A stretch of DNA of 64,000 nucleotides from Meandrina meandrites (GCA_963693305.1 OY855914.1:17174899-17238898), one strand, 5' to 3'. Shown: positions 52,266 through 62,673, numbered from the stretch's first letter. The notes: a model not told the origin generated them from the letters alone. Translations and numbers: made by a program.

Positions 52266-52870
52266 TCACATCGAAGGAACGTTCAACTATGACTGACAAC
52301 AGTTCAACCAAAATTAAAACTAGCCATCGAAGGAACGTTTTCACGATTTAAACTTTAAGCCGATGCGTCAACAACTCTGTTGTGATTTTGCCGTTCGCCA
52401 AAAATATAATTCAGCGTGCGCTTCGTTTTGCCATTCTTCTCGAAGGAAAAAAATTTTTTCACAGCCCTCACTTCGAAGGACGCCCAACTATGACTGACAA
52501 CAGTTCAACCAAAATTAAAACTAGCCATCGAACGAAAATTTTCACGTTTTAAACTTTAAGCCGATACGTTAACAACTCTGTTGCGATTTTGCCGTTCGGC
52601 AAAAATATAATTCAGCGTGCGCTTCGTTTTGCCATTCTTCTCGAAGGAAAAACAATTTTTTTCACAGCCCTCACTTCGAACGACGTCCAACTATCAATGA
52701 CAACAGTTCAGCCACAATTAAAACTAGCCATCGAACGAAAGTTTTCACGTTTTTAACCCTAGACGAATGTGTTGGCGGCTCTCTTGTAATTTTACCGTTC
52801 GGCAAAAATATAATTCGGCGTGCGCTTCGTTTTGCCATTCTTCTCGAAGGAAAAACAATTTTTTCAAGGT
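52266..52870. repeat. ~198 bp tandem array in the right TIR, three units
   Basis: Counterpart of the left array, with one unit fewer. Unit boundaries are marked by CCATTCTTCTCGAAGGAAA near 52431, 52634 and 52839. Confidence 0.7.
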
Positions 52871-53522
52871 CCTTAAATGAACGACAACAGTTCAGCGAAA
52901 ATTAAAACAGTTCGGGAAAAAAAATTAAAACTTACCTGGGAACCGAAGCTGACACAATTTAAGACTCGCAAAACGAGTGCACGCGAGCATTGTTGTTCGT
53001 CTTCATTGCATCAATTTGTTAACACGTTTTGCTCACACTTGTGGTACGGGCAGCGAGAACTTGTACATGTACAATCGATCGCTCGCTTACTTGTACTACA
53101 TATCCAACAAAAAATGTTTTGATTTTGATGATTTCCTTGCTAGCGGGCGGCGGGCGGTAACGCGCGTTAACCTTTATTAAAATCTGAATCTACTTGATGA
53201 TAAAATTAAGCCGATGCGTCAAATTTTTCCACCCTTCAAGTCAGGTCATTAATTATGCACGCCCAAGCGAGACTACCTAACATCCGAGCGAGGCTGTGAC
53301 GTCACAGGGCGTTGTCCCTAACATACAAATTAGTCACGTGACCATGTGATCCGTGCACCTCGTAATGCAAATCAGCACCTTGTCGTGTTCGTTAGCACCT
53401 CACGCGATTTCTCGAACTTTTATTGGCGGCCATTTTGAATTAATTAAAACGAGGATAATTCAGAACATGATCTATTACTTGATCCATAAAACTCCTGTGG
53501 TAAACCATGCAGCGCACCTACG

Positions 53523-54109
53523 CTACTGGTGAGGATTTCTTTTAGGCCTTGAGGGTCCGTGCATGCAGTGAGCGGATGCGACCTGGAAACTCCCTAGTAT
53601 GGACTTCCAACCATGTACACTGACATTTTCACTCGCGGCACTGTTCATATCCAGCATGATGATATTGTGACTCATTCTTTCTTCTTTTGTTGGTTGATAA
53701 TCTTTCCATGCATTCAAAATAACCTCCGTTGCTTCCCAAACCTCTGTGATGCATTCAGTGGTTGTATTGATCTTGTAATTCCATCCTGCATCCGAAATGG
53801 AAGAAGAAGAGAATTAGAAGCTGGAGATGGATGAAAAGTACTTGCAGCCATTGCTTCGTCGCATTTTTGTTGTTCCAAATCACATAGGATTCTCTTTGCG
53901 GTTCCAGCTCACGAAGAATCTAGTTACGTCTTCGCCTTTCTTCTGCACTCACCTTGGTAGAAACAAACTTTATGGGGTCTCGGTGACTTGTACTCGATAA
54001 TCAGGAAAAAACTGTCGTTTTTCAGACACTTTGTTTTCTGCACCTTCTTAAGACAGTCGCGGCTTTGAGTGTGTTTATTATTGTTTTCTTTCGGGTCTCT
54101 GTAGATGCT
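53523..54109 (-). CDS. Second copy of the possible spliced TIR protein
   Basis: Mirror copy of 35991-36577 in the right TIR, with the same donor and acceptor on the minus strand. Same doubts apply: no ATG in the first visible exon and no recognised family. Confidence 0.25.
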
Positions 54110-54263
54110 TCAAGTGCTGTTAACCCAAACCCTTCTGTTGTAATGTTATTCTTTTGAATAAATAAAAAAATCATGTTTGAAATTCAGGTCTCGTTTCCGT
54201 TTCCGTTTCCGCTCACGTGACTTCCGTTTCCGGTCACCTCACTTCCGCATTCCAATCCCCTTG

Positions 54264-54346
54264 GTTGCTAGGCGACCGAATGACGTCACGCTCTCCTCTG
54301 ATTGGTCTAGACCGGTCACGTGGGCTAAATACGGCTCTCTGATTGG
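54264..54346. promoter_or_regulatory. Terminal CCAAT / E-box / CRE / X-box cluster, right end
   Basis: Mirror of 35754-35836: X-box (GTTGCTAGGCGAC), TGACGTCA, two CTGATTGG sites and CACGTG, in that order on the + strand. Confidence 0.5.
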
Positions 54347-54376
54347 TTACAGACCAAAGGGCCCCCCTTTACTACT

Positions 54377-54382
54377 GACGGT
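54377..54382 (+). repeat. Right target-site duplication of the Polinton
   Basis: GACGGT, against AACGGT on the left. In the polymerase reading frame this copy keeps a sense codon where the left copy makes a stop, so it is probably the ancestral version. Confidence 0.75.
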
Positions 54383-56952
54383 CATTGTGTACTACACTAA
54401 CCAAGGCTCACCTTGGATTAACGACCTTTCAGCAGCGGAGAAATGGCTGAGTGGGCAGGAGACGAAACGCCTAGAATCTGACAATATCAAAAGACCTTCT
54501 ACAAAGTGGGAGTTTGTAAGCTTCTTTAATGTTGATGTGAAGGTTGTGCTCGACCGTCAACCGCTGTTGGGCACAGGCCCCTTGCCAGACTGCTTGCGTA
54601 ACCTTGCACATGGCCGGTCGATGGTGGCACTGGATAACTATCAAGATAACTTAAGCCTATGGCGTTTCATTGCTGTGCACTGAGGAGCGCGTCTTGATGG
54701 AAGCAGAACAGCAGCCCGCGGTCTCGCAATGAGTTTCTTCAAACTCAAAACAATGAGGACCAACTGTCCAAAAACGTGTCTTGATGAATTAGGCAAGGTG
54801 GAAAGGCATCTGAATCAGGGTGCCGCTTTCTCTGATTGGCTCGGCATCCGGGTATATGAGGCTGAGAGGGTAGAAGATGCCAAAGTGGTATGGCACCTTA
54901 GAAGAAACCCGCCAGCTCAGTTGAAGAATATTCTGACAATCGGCATTTTTGGAGGGCACGCGTTCGTTATCAAGGATATTGCAAGGTTGGCGAAAACGTA
55001 TGCATGCACCCATTGCTATGCAAGATTCACAAAAGGTTGCGACCTTCAACGTCATTTCCAAAGGTGTGCTTAAGGTAAGACGATAGTTGATTGCCCGGGT
55101 GAGAAGGTCGAAGCCCGGCAGACAGCCTTCGAGAAAGCTTTCTATCCAAACCATTGAGCTTCTAAAGAATCGCTGTGGTGGCTTAATCAAGAGGCCAAGC
55201 GGCGGAAAATTCACATTCATCACGCAATGTGCGCGCATGGCGGCGAACGTTGGGTTGAGCGCGCACCTGTTGACGGATACAACCATGCAACAGAGACAGT
55301 ATTTCAATACCACGGCTGCCACTGGCACGGTTGTCGAAAATGTTACCGGCATGATCGTAACAAAATCATTGACCCCAACGACCAAACACGTGAAGACTGG
55401 TTCAAAGCCACAATGAAACGCACAAGATTGTTGCGAAAGGCCAGCTACCGCGTGATTGAGGCTTGGGCAGTTGAAGTTGAGAAAATCGGTTATTCACCGC
55501 GTACCCAAACAAAAAGCTATCCGCACGCGATTTTGTACGATTTTGAGACATACGGCGACAATAAACATCGGAAGGAGCCGACGCCCACGCTCACGACCCT
55601 GAACGCGCAAGTGCCAATCTCGGTGAGCATCGGTGACACCCTTGAAAGAGAGCCCACCCACATCTGTGAAAGAGACCCCGCGGAGCAGGTCCGCAAGCTT
55701 ATGGAAGAGCTGGAGAGACACGGGAAAAACATCCGGGCCCAAGTAAGAGCGGAGTTTATGCCAGAAGACGTGGGCCTACTCCCAAAGCGCAGCGGCAAAA
55801 AATCGAGGAATGGTACAACCAGGTTCCTGTCGTCGGGTTCAACTCTGGTACTTACGATCTGAATTTGATCAAAAAGCACTCCGCAGACCGCCTTGCTGAC
55901 ACAACCGGCAAAGTGAGAGTGGCAAAAAAACGGAAACAAAATCATGTTCTTGCTCACTTGGGGCTTCCGTTTCCTTGACATCATCAACTATCTTGGGCCA
56001 GGGACCAGCTACGAGAAATGGGTGAAAGCATACGAATGCAAGACTGTGAAATCGTGGTTTCCATACGAGTGCTTTGACAAACCCGAAAAACATGCTGGGC
56101 TCCCGAAATATGAGGAGTGGTATTCGAAGCTTAAGGGAGAATACATTCTCACGCGAGATGAATGGGAGGGGTGTCAGCGTCTGTTCGAAGAAAACGGCAT
56201 GCGTACCTTCGCAGACTGGCTACGTTACTACAATAATCTCAATGTGGTTCCCGACCTCGAGGCTCTGGAAAAGATGAGAACCTTTTACACTGAGAAGGGA
56301 ATCGACATCCTGAAAGACACTGTCAGCGTCCCAGGCGTGAGTTTAGTGAGTGAGTTCAGGTGGGGAGCTGTTGAGCGGAACGCGGAGCTTTACAGCCCAG
56401 GCAAAGAAGCGTATGATATGCTGAAAGAAGCAGTTGTCGGGGGCCCAAGTCTCGTTTTTACAAGGTACCACGAAGTTGGCGTTACAGGGATAAGGTCTCA
56501 TCGAATAGCGGAACCCCGTCTTTGCAAAAATATCCTTGGTTACGATGCCAACGCCCTCTATCTTTCAACCATGCACAGAGAAATGCCTTGCGGAAAGGAA
56601 AGGGTCGTGCACTACGACGACGAGTACCAAGCAGAGACGGCTCCTATACTAACGCACAGGCTGAAAGAAAGAAACAGGCTCGGATTTGCCGAAGTAGGTA
56701 TAGAGATTCCGAAACCCTTGCACCCAAAGTTTGAGGAAATGTGCCCGTTCATCTTCAAAAAAGTGGTGCGCATTGAAGTTGTTCCGGAACATATGCTCGA
56801 TTACTTGCGGAGTACAGGCAGAAAGCGCGGAGACTTGAAAAAACTCGTGGGCGCGTTGTCTGCACAGAGGTTGTTGGTGTACGCCCCTCTGCTACTCTGG
56901 TATGTGGAACACGGGGCGGTTATCACAAAGATACGAAAATGTCCTGCGCAGC

Positions 56953-57150
56953 GTTAATTTAAATGAACACATAAGAGTTTGTAATGTAAAACGCTGGAAA
57001 GTTAATTTTTAAAACTAAACGTTTCGGCAATGCTGCCTTCATCAGTAGTAGTAAAAAAACAACGACACATTTTTTTTACTACTACTGATGAAGGCAGCAC
57101 TTTCCAGCGTCTCACATTAAAAAATCTTAAGCGGTTATAAAAAAGGTTTA
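56953..57150. mobile_element. Foldback insertion in the PolB pseudogene
   Basis: Inverted arms share TAATGT..ACGCTGGAAAGT and GCTGCCTTCATCAGTAGTAG, with about 30 bp missing from one arm. Flanking polymerase sequence repeats a short GCGGTTAT stretch on both sides in slightly different forms, so the junction may also involve recombination between two diverged copies. Confidence 0.5.
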
Positions 57151-57835
57151 TCGGACGATTGACTACCAACCGGCGAAGATCTTTTCCTGGTTAGTGGAGC
57201 AAGTGACGGAGGCGCGCCGGACAGGAGACGTGGAAAAAAGCAAAGCGCTGCTGGCCGAGGTGTTCAAGCCGCTGGGGAACAGCAGGTACGGGAAGCTCAT
57301 CGAAGCCTTGGCGCGGCAAACAAACATTATTTACACCAAAGACGAGAAGGTAGTCGACGGAGCCTTGCGCAACGCGTATTTCTGTGATCTTGACGAGATC
57401 GGGCAGGCGTATGAGTTGGAAAGCCGGAAGCCTCGGATCACAATCAGACGGCCGTTTCAGGTTGGAATCGCTGTCTATCAGCTGGCGAAGCTGCGGATGT
57501 TGGAATTCTATTACGACTTTCTTGACAGGTATTTTGACAGAAGAGATTTTGAGCTTATCCAGATGGATACGGACAGCAATTACATAGCTATTTCTGCTGA
57601 GCAAATCGAGGACATTGTTCGTCCGGAGCTAAAACCAGAACTCGAGGTGCAAAAAAAGCACTCGCTGGCCTTGGACAAGTGGAGCGGTCGGACCCCAGGT
57701 CTCTTTAAGCTAGAGTGTGTGGGTAGCCGGATAATTCCGCTCTGCTCAAAATGCTATTTCATTGATAACCCTGAGGGCGAAAAAATGAAGTTTAGCACAA
57801 AGGGGATGTCGAAGAAGCAAAACGAGGTGGTGGCT

Positions 57836-58593
57836 TTTTTTCCCTTTGCCCAACAGGCCTCGAATAAGGTGTCGATGGCATTGCAGAAACATTTTGTTCT
57901 TTGATGGCAACGGCGGGTTTCTGGCCGGTAAGGCTTGTTACCTTGTTGTTCAGGGCGGCCACAACTTCAGGAAGCCTTTTTACCCACGCCGTGGACCGCT
58001 GGCCCTCGGGCAGGCGCATTTCAACGGCGTACTGGTGCCCGAACTAACGCACAGGCAGGGTGCGGTTGAAACGTTCAACAATGGCCTGGTCACGGTGAAT
58101 GTCAACTCGCCCGTGACGAATGTACGTTTTGTGATTTTCCATTTCTTTTGTAACAGCGCCCCTGAATTCGCGCCCAGGGTCAACCTGCAGCAGTTGAGGT
58201 TATTTCAGAGGCGCGCGCTTGTAAATTATCTTAAAAGCCATGGCAACTTCATCAGAATTTATCGAGGTCAAGGGTTCAACCTCTTTGTTGCGGCTGGCCA
58301 CATCGACAACGACGAGGACATATTTGAAAACTTTGCGTCAACGGGGCAGTTTGTCGTGCGGCAGAAAAAGAAGTCCCGCCTGGTGGACTGCGTTGGGTGT
58401 TGGCACGTCAAATTTCGGCCGAGGAATGCGCTTCGGTGCGGGGAGGAATATCTGCCAGAGCGCTTGCTTGATCAGCCACTTTTTTTGCGGTTTCTTCTGG
58501 TACCTTGGCGGCTTTGGATAATTTTTTGATCGCTGCAATACCTTTCCAGTAGCCCCCGGGGCTGTAGTATATCTTTGCGAGTTTGTCATCCAT
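57836..58593 (-). pseudogene. Maverick-type integrase, left copy (broken)
   Basis: The minus strand starts at an ATG (58593) with DDKLAKIYYSPGGYWKG, then changes frame near 58.4 kb to LWQIFLPAPKRIPRPKF and VHQAGLLFLPHDKL. It continues in pieces to sequence fused with the truncated polymerase gene. Stops follow HDKLPR. A second copy in opposite orientation lies at 62674-63977. The protein would have integrated the PolB element. Confidence 0.75.
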
Positions 58594-58628
58594 CGCGTAA
58601 TATAAGTAAGGAGTTAAAAAAGTTTAAA

Positions 58629-59049
58629 GGAACCGGAAGGCTGCGTAGCCCAGAGCAAGAGCCCCGGCGCCCACCAACATGAGTTCACCATTTTTCTGCT
58701 GCGCGCTTGGTTGATAGAAATCTGAGAACTTGGGCTCTTTGGGAGGTATCATTTGTTAGTCAGGGTGCGCTTGGTTGTATGGTTTCAAGGCATAGTCAGC
58801 GTTAGTGAAGTTCTGCTTGGCCTCAGCCTTTATTTGCGTGTTAGTCCCAATCCAGTCGAGAAGTTTGGTGCGGTCACGCGTGTATTTGGCGTAAGCCGCT
58901 TGATACTCCTCGGAAGCTTTATCATGGCGCACTTTTCCTTCAAGTGCAGCTTTGTCACCTCCGCCAAGTGCCCTCGCAAGGTAATTGCCGCCGATAAAAG
59001 CAGCGGCGTTCAATACAGCCCCACCAACCATAATCGCGATACTTGGCAT
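58629..59049 (-). pseudogene. Small two-membrane-segment protein of the PolB element, truncated
   Basis: From the ATG at 59049 the frame runs 97 codons to a stop at 58756. It starts with a hydrophobic segment (SIAIMVGGAVLNAAAFIGG) and continues as charged helices (AALEGKVRHDKASEEYQ). The same frame beyond the stop encodes PPKEPKFSDFY and a second hydrophobic segment (LMLVGAGALALGYAAF), ending near 58629. A premature stop has therefore removed the tail. The inverted copy at 62219 is truncated by a different stop. Function unknown; perhaps a membrane or virion component. Confidence 0.6.
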
Positions 59050-59088
59050 GGTGTTATATATCAGAGGTTATTTTTCAAATCATTAATT

Positions 59089-59310
59089 TCAGACGCTGGT
59101 GGGAAGGATTATTTGGTCCTCGAGGTACTGTTTGAGCGCAATGCTCCCCGCCATGACGGCGGTGAACTTCGCGTAGTTCATCGCACTGCTGCTGAGGTCA
59201 GAAGTAAAATTATCTTTCACAACCTTTTTTGCGACCCAGCCGATGCCGGCGACCAAACCAGTGATAGTAGCAGCGTCTATGATGGTTTTAACAAGCTTGT
59301 TGTCTGACAT
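59089..59310 (-). CDS. Small membrane protein of the PolB element, 73 aa
   Basis: Starts SDNKLVKTIIDAATITGL, with two hydrophobic stretches (TITGLVAGIGWVA and FTAVMAGSIAL) and a polar tail (QYLEDQIILP). The ATG at 59310 is the first in frame. A partial inverted copy lies at 62052-62179. No function known to me. Confidence 0.5.
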   Translation of the reverse strand: MSDNKLVKTIIDAATITGLVAGIGWVAKKVVKDNFTSDLSSSAMNYAKFTAVMAGSIALKQYLEDQIILPTSV

Positions 59311-59429
59311 AGCTTTTGATAGTATAGAAGAAATATACAAAAGTTTAAAACAAAATTAATTTGTCTCTTCTACTTCCGTGTCATACTCTTCTGCGTCCGT
59401 GTCATATATAAAGGATATTACACGGTGGC

Positions 59430-59546
59430 GAGAAGATATGAATTTTATGTTCGAGTGGCAGAAACCATATCTCACGAGTGAGCGCAGCGAATGAGTGAGC
59501 TATCGTTTCTGCCACGAGAACTTGCATAAAATTCATATTTTTGAGC
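59430..59546. repeat. Long imperfect palindrome at one end of the recombinase element
   Basis: GATATGAATTTTATGTTCGA..GTGGCAGAAAC (left arm) pairs with GTTTCTGCCAC..ATAAAATTCATAT (right arm). The interior is CATATCTCACGAGTGAGCGC and its partial mirror. It is a candidate recombinase binding site. Confidence 0.6.
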
Positions 59547-59756
59547 CAACGTGTAATGTTCTTTTTATTATATGGAAAACAAATGTAGTTAATTTTGCCG
59601 ATTTTATTGTTTCGAAATTTTCAAGTTTTACAAATACGGGTGCGCGGTTTGTACAAAATAGAAAATTCAAGTGAAAAATACAAAATACCCGTTGCCAATG
59701 ATCTAAAATGCTGTGAACTAATTTAACACGAAATTAATTAAAAGGTAATGAAAATG

Positions 59757-60953
59757 TTACTGACTCTGGCTTGAATCATCAGATACGGTGATTTTTACTT
59801 TCTTTTCACAACGAGTCTTTGAACATTTTTCGGTGCGACCAGACTGATACACTTGAGCATTTACCGTTCCGATTTGGCAGTTTTGAAATAAACTTCCCGA
59901 AGCTGCACCCGAAAAATAGCTATTCGACTTAGTTTTCTCTTCAAAGGAGACGGCTGACAATGTTTGGCTTGAACTGGCATCGTTAGACAATACAGCGGAA
60001 ATCTGCTTCTGTTTCTGTTCGGATAAAGATGAGTACTTGTTTAAAGAGTTGATGTTGTTATGTTCAGTAATCTGAATGATTTCGTTGGGTGGTATTTCAT
60101 TATCCACCAACTTCTGAACCAAATGCTTTCTTGTGCTGTGATTAACCATTTCGGATTTTCGTTATTAATAGCAAGATAGAAAGGAGATTCATCGCTCATC
60201 ATGGCAGCGGGCCGATCTTTGTAAGCCAAGTAGGCATTAACGGGGCAGCGATCTGCATTGCTCTTGTTTTCGTACGTTTGAGGTTTCTTCTCTCTGATAA
60301 TTCGAGGATCTTCGCCGGTGCGTGTTTTTGTTTGTCTTTCTTTGTTGAACTCGACGTAGCGGTTTCCCTCCGAATCTGTTTTTAACTGCAAATCACCCCA
60401 GCAAAGGTCTCTCTGCTCTTTCCCTGGCCTCATACCAAAGAACACACAGTTCTTCATCCAAAAGGTATTTAACAGAGCTCTAGGAGATTGAATTCCTAGG
60501 ACTCCACGGCTGTAAAAAAGTTTCAATGTCTTCATCCGACAACGGGTCTGCTGCGTTTGGCCGGTTTCCTTTGCCCACGGATTTTAGCTGTTTTTGTTTT
60601 TTCTTTAAAATATCTTGAACCTCTTGAAATTCTTTGTCGTTAAGGACGGACAATCCATAATTGTTTTTTCGAAGATGCCGGTCGATACTTTGGATGAACG
60701 CTCTGATTGACGAGGTCTCGTACTCTTCACCATTTTTCTTTCGCACAGCGAGAACAAACTTTTTGATGATTTCTTGCAGCTCCACAGGCGCGATATCCTC
60801 AATTTCTCTCTTCACGTTGCAAGCGTCGAGAAATTCTTTGAGAACCTTCATATCATACAAGGTCTTCCTTTTTGTGTTATTGGTCTCGAAGTTTTCGGAA
60901 AACTCTTTGACTTGTTCATCGTTTAGTAAAACAAGCCTGCTTGCCACCGCCAT
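59757..60953 (-). pseudogene. Tyrosine recombinase (KIAA1958/Crypton-like), frameshifted
   Basis: Three minus-strand frames cover one protein: an N-terminal SAM-like part (KRKTLYDMKVLKEFLDAC, 60953-60500), a catalytic N part (LLNTFWMKNCVFFGMRPG...RDLCWGDLQL, 60520-60150) and a C part with NHSTRKHLVQKL and ITEHNN, then the likely nucleophile Tyr in LNKYSSLS (60149-59757). Frame changes occur near 60.5 and 60.15 kb, the second probably with some loss. The family moves DNA by site-specific recombination. Start chosen at the first ATG (60953). Confidence 0.75.
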
Positions 60954-61055
60954 AATTCTAAACAACGCTGAGGCAACGACGCGAGAAATTCATTCAACAA
61001 AGTTGAAAAGGCGGGAATCGTGACGTCATTGAACGATATGACAATCGCAAGCGTG

Positions 61056-61268
61056 TCATACGGAAAATACGACACGGATGGAGTGGCGTATGGATTCTAC
61101 GAGTGGTTTAGTTCCTAGTAAAACACTCTCCTCCATATAATAAAATGTGGCATACAAAAGATCGCGGACTGTATTAAAAACCTTTACGTTGAAGTCGTAC
61201 CATAGCAGCCCGATACCAAAAATGGCCGCGGTTGAGATAAGAACTTGGGGAACGTCAACTTTCTTCAT
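61056..61268 (-). CDS. Small membrane protein of the PolB element, 70 aa
   Basis: A hydrophobic segment near the N-terminus (VLISTAAIFGIGLLW) and an amphipathic remainder. Its stop codon lies within the CGTGTCATA repeat that borders the recombinase element, so the C-terminus may have been changed by that insertion. Function unknown. Confidence 0.45.
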   Translation of the reverse strand: MKKVDVPQVLISTAAIFGIGLLWYDFNVKVFNTVRDLLYATFYYMEESVLLGTKPLVESIRHSIRVVFSV

Positions 61269-61307
61269 GTTTTATGATGACAGGTATAATATTTAATTCC
61301 TAAATAT

Positions 61308-61490
61308 TTAATCCATATGTCTCAAACCTCTGGGCTGTGTCGCGCGAGCAGGTTGTGGTTCAACACGTGCGGGCTCAGGTGTCTTTTTGCTGAATACGGC
61401 CTTGAGCTCTTCACGTTTGTAATAAATCCCGACCAGTGAAACGACTAAGCTGGCAACAGCAAGCCATTGGGTGGTGCTGAGACTGCTACT
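61308..61490 (-). pseudogene. Short membrane-protein frame without ATG
   Basis: An open frame reads LSTTQWLAVASLVVSLVGIYY followed by a charged Pro-rich tail (EPARVEPQPARATQPRG). It looks like a single-span membrane protein of the PolB element, but has lost or never had an ATG at its start. It directly follows the stop of the 61486-61800 gene in a different frame. Confidence 0.35.
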
Positions 61491-61800
61491 TTTTTTCTCC
61501 GGTACTCTTTACGTTTTCGTCTTCTTTAGTCGGGGCTGGCTCAGGGGCCACGGTGGTGGCTTTTGCCTTGTTGTTTGCGATTATGACAGCAGCCTCAGCT
61601 GCGGCTTTTTTCTGTTGTTCGCGGGCCAGCCGCGTTCTTTCAGCAACCAATTTGCCAGCAGCCACACGGTTGGGATTTTTTGCACCCTGCGTGGTTGTAG
61701 TTGGAGTTGGAGTTGTCGCCTGCTGTGTGATATCGACCTGCGAATGCGCTGTCTGGGTCTCGCCCTGAGAAAGTGCGCTCTCGGATTGTTCGGTAGACAT
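61486..61800 (-). CDS. Low-complexity helical protein of the PolB element, 104 aa
   Basis: Gln/Ser/Thr-rich N-terminus, a central Thr/Pro run, a basic Ala-rich helix (LVAERTRLAREQQKKAAAE) and a Lys/Glu tail. It starts at the ATG 61800. No family recognised; possibly structural. Confidence 0.4.
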   Translation of the reverse strand: MSTEQSESALSQGETQTAHSQVDITQQATTPTPTTTTQGAKNPNRVAAGKLVAERTRLAREQQKKAAAEAAVIIANNKAKATTVAPEPAPTKEDENVKSTGEKK

Positions 61801-62218
61801 TTTGAAACAAAGGGTATGTTAAGCAAATGTAATAATACTTAGCAATTATTTAATAATGCAAAGTAATTATTCAACAGTTGGTGAGTATTGCTCAGCAATT
61901 TCTTCCGATTTTGCATTGTCCTTGCTCTTTAAATGCTCATTAAAATCAATATGTTTTGTGGTGATCAGCGCCGCGTTGGCCAGAGCAAGAAAACGGCCGC
62001 ACTTCAAAGCAAGGTCACCAGCCAGATTGGAGAGCTCTTGGTTGATGATGTAGTATAATTTTACTTCTGACCCCAGCAGCAGTGCGATGAACTACGCGAA
62101 GTTCTCCGCCGTCATGGCGGGGAGCATTGCGCTCAAACGGTACCTCGAGGACCAAAAAATCCTTCCCACCAGCGTCTGAAATTAATGATTTGAAAAATAA
62201 CCTCTGATATATAACACC

Positions 62219-62560
62219 ATGGAGAGTATTGCGATTATGGTTAGTGGGGCTGTGTTGAACGCCGCTGCTTTTATCGGTGGCAATTATCTTGCGAGGACAC
62301 TTGGCGGAGGTGACAAAGCTGCACTTGAAGAAAAAGTGCGCCATGATACAGCTCTCGAGGAGTATCAAGCGGTTTACGCCAAATACACGCGTGACCGCAC
62401 CAAACTTCTCGACTGGATTGCGACTAACACGCAAATAAAGGCGGAGGCCAAGCAGAACTTCACTAACACTGACTATGCCTTGAAACCGTACAACCAAGCG
62501 CACCTTGACAAAGAAATGATACCTCCCAAAGAGCCCAAGTTCTCAGATTTCTATCAATAA
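62219..62560 (+). CDS. Two-segment membrane protein, right copy, 113 aa
   Basis: Same protein as the 59049 gene (SIAIMVSGAVLNAAAFIGG start). It reads past the position of the left copy's stop into PPKEPKFSDFYQ, then ends at TAA 62558-62560. The second hydrophobic segment (MFVGAGALALGYAAF) follows in frame after the stop. Both copies are therefore shortened, by independent mutations. Confidence 0.5.
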   Translation: MESIAIMVSGAVLNAAAFIGGNYLARTLGGGDKAALEEKVRHDTALEEYQAVYAKYTRDRTKLLDWIATNTQIKAEAKQNFTNTDYALKPYNQAHLDKEMIPPKEPKFSDFYQ

Positions 62561-62673
62561 AGCGAGCAGCAGAAAAATGATGAACTCATGTTCGTGGGCG
62601 CCGGGGCTCTTGCTCTGGGCTACGCAGCCTTCCGGTTCCCTTAAACTTTTTTAACTCCTTACTTATATTACGC

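Larger units (their letters stand above)
35724..54376. mobile_element. Capsid-encoding Polinton/Maverick, 18,653 bp, no polymerase
   Basis: The element has inverted ends AGTAGTAAAGGGGGGCCC, TIRs of about 3.37 kb (left) and 3.15 kb (right) and a 6 bp target duplication with one mismatch. It lies inside the PolB gene of another element. The interior (39.1-51.2 kb) is visibly richer in GC than its surroundings. It encodes 20 candidate proteins, including integrase, penton-like, major capsid, adenain-type protease and packaging ATPase. The virion genes are intact, so the copy looks young. I checked every reading frame between the TIRs: none contains family B polymerase motifs (DxxSLYPS, NSxYG, DTDS). 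A Polinton normally carries its own protein-primed PolB, so this is either a deletion derivative or a lineage that borrows replication functions. Confidence 0.9.
51226..54376. repeat. Right TIR of the Polinton (~3.15 kb)
   Basis: Inverted copy of 35724-39093. Scattered single-base differences from the left arm are visible (for example at its E-box near 53.33 kb). It has three tandem units and two CCTAGCC hairpins, against four and three on the left. Confidence 0.9.
54377..57834 (+). pseudogene. Protein-primed family B DNA polymerase, 3' part (broken)
   Basis: Continuation of the gene begun at 35212. In order: a pre-exonuclease domain with a Cys/His finger (CTHCYARFTKGC, about 55.0 kb); an HHAMCAHGGE...YHGCHWHGC block (55.2-55.35 kb); exonuclease motif I (YDFETYGD, ~55.54 kb) and II (GFNSGTYDLNL, ~55.84 kb); polymerase motif A (YDANALYLS, ~56.54 kb), B (LGNSRYGK, ~57.28 kb) and C (QMDTDSNY, ~57.57 kb). 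Stops or frameshifts lie near 55.07, 55.8 and 55.93 kb. A ~200 bp insertion splits it at 56.95 kb, and the end is fused to inverted integrase sequence at about 57834. It replicated the host element; now inactive. Confidence 0.85.
57836..59215. repeat. Left arm of an inverted duplication
   Basis: The integrase, the 58.63-59.05 kb gene and part of the 59.1-59.3 kb gene recur in opposite orientation at 62052-63978. Identity is visibly lower than between the Polinton TIRs. Confidence 0.75.
59398..61060. mobile_element. Tyrosine-recombinase element flanked by 9 bp direct repeats
   Basis: CGTGTCATA occurs at 59398-59406 and 61052-61060, bracketing the recombinase pseudogene and a palindrome. The flanking genes belong to the PolB element, so this unit was inserted into it. 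Short direct repeats at both borders are what site-specific recombination between an element core and its target would leave (Crypton-type). A third CGTGTCATA at 59377-59385 warns that the repeat may predate the insertion. Confidence 0.5.
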
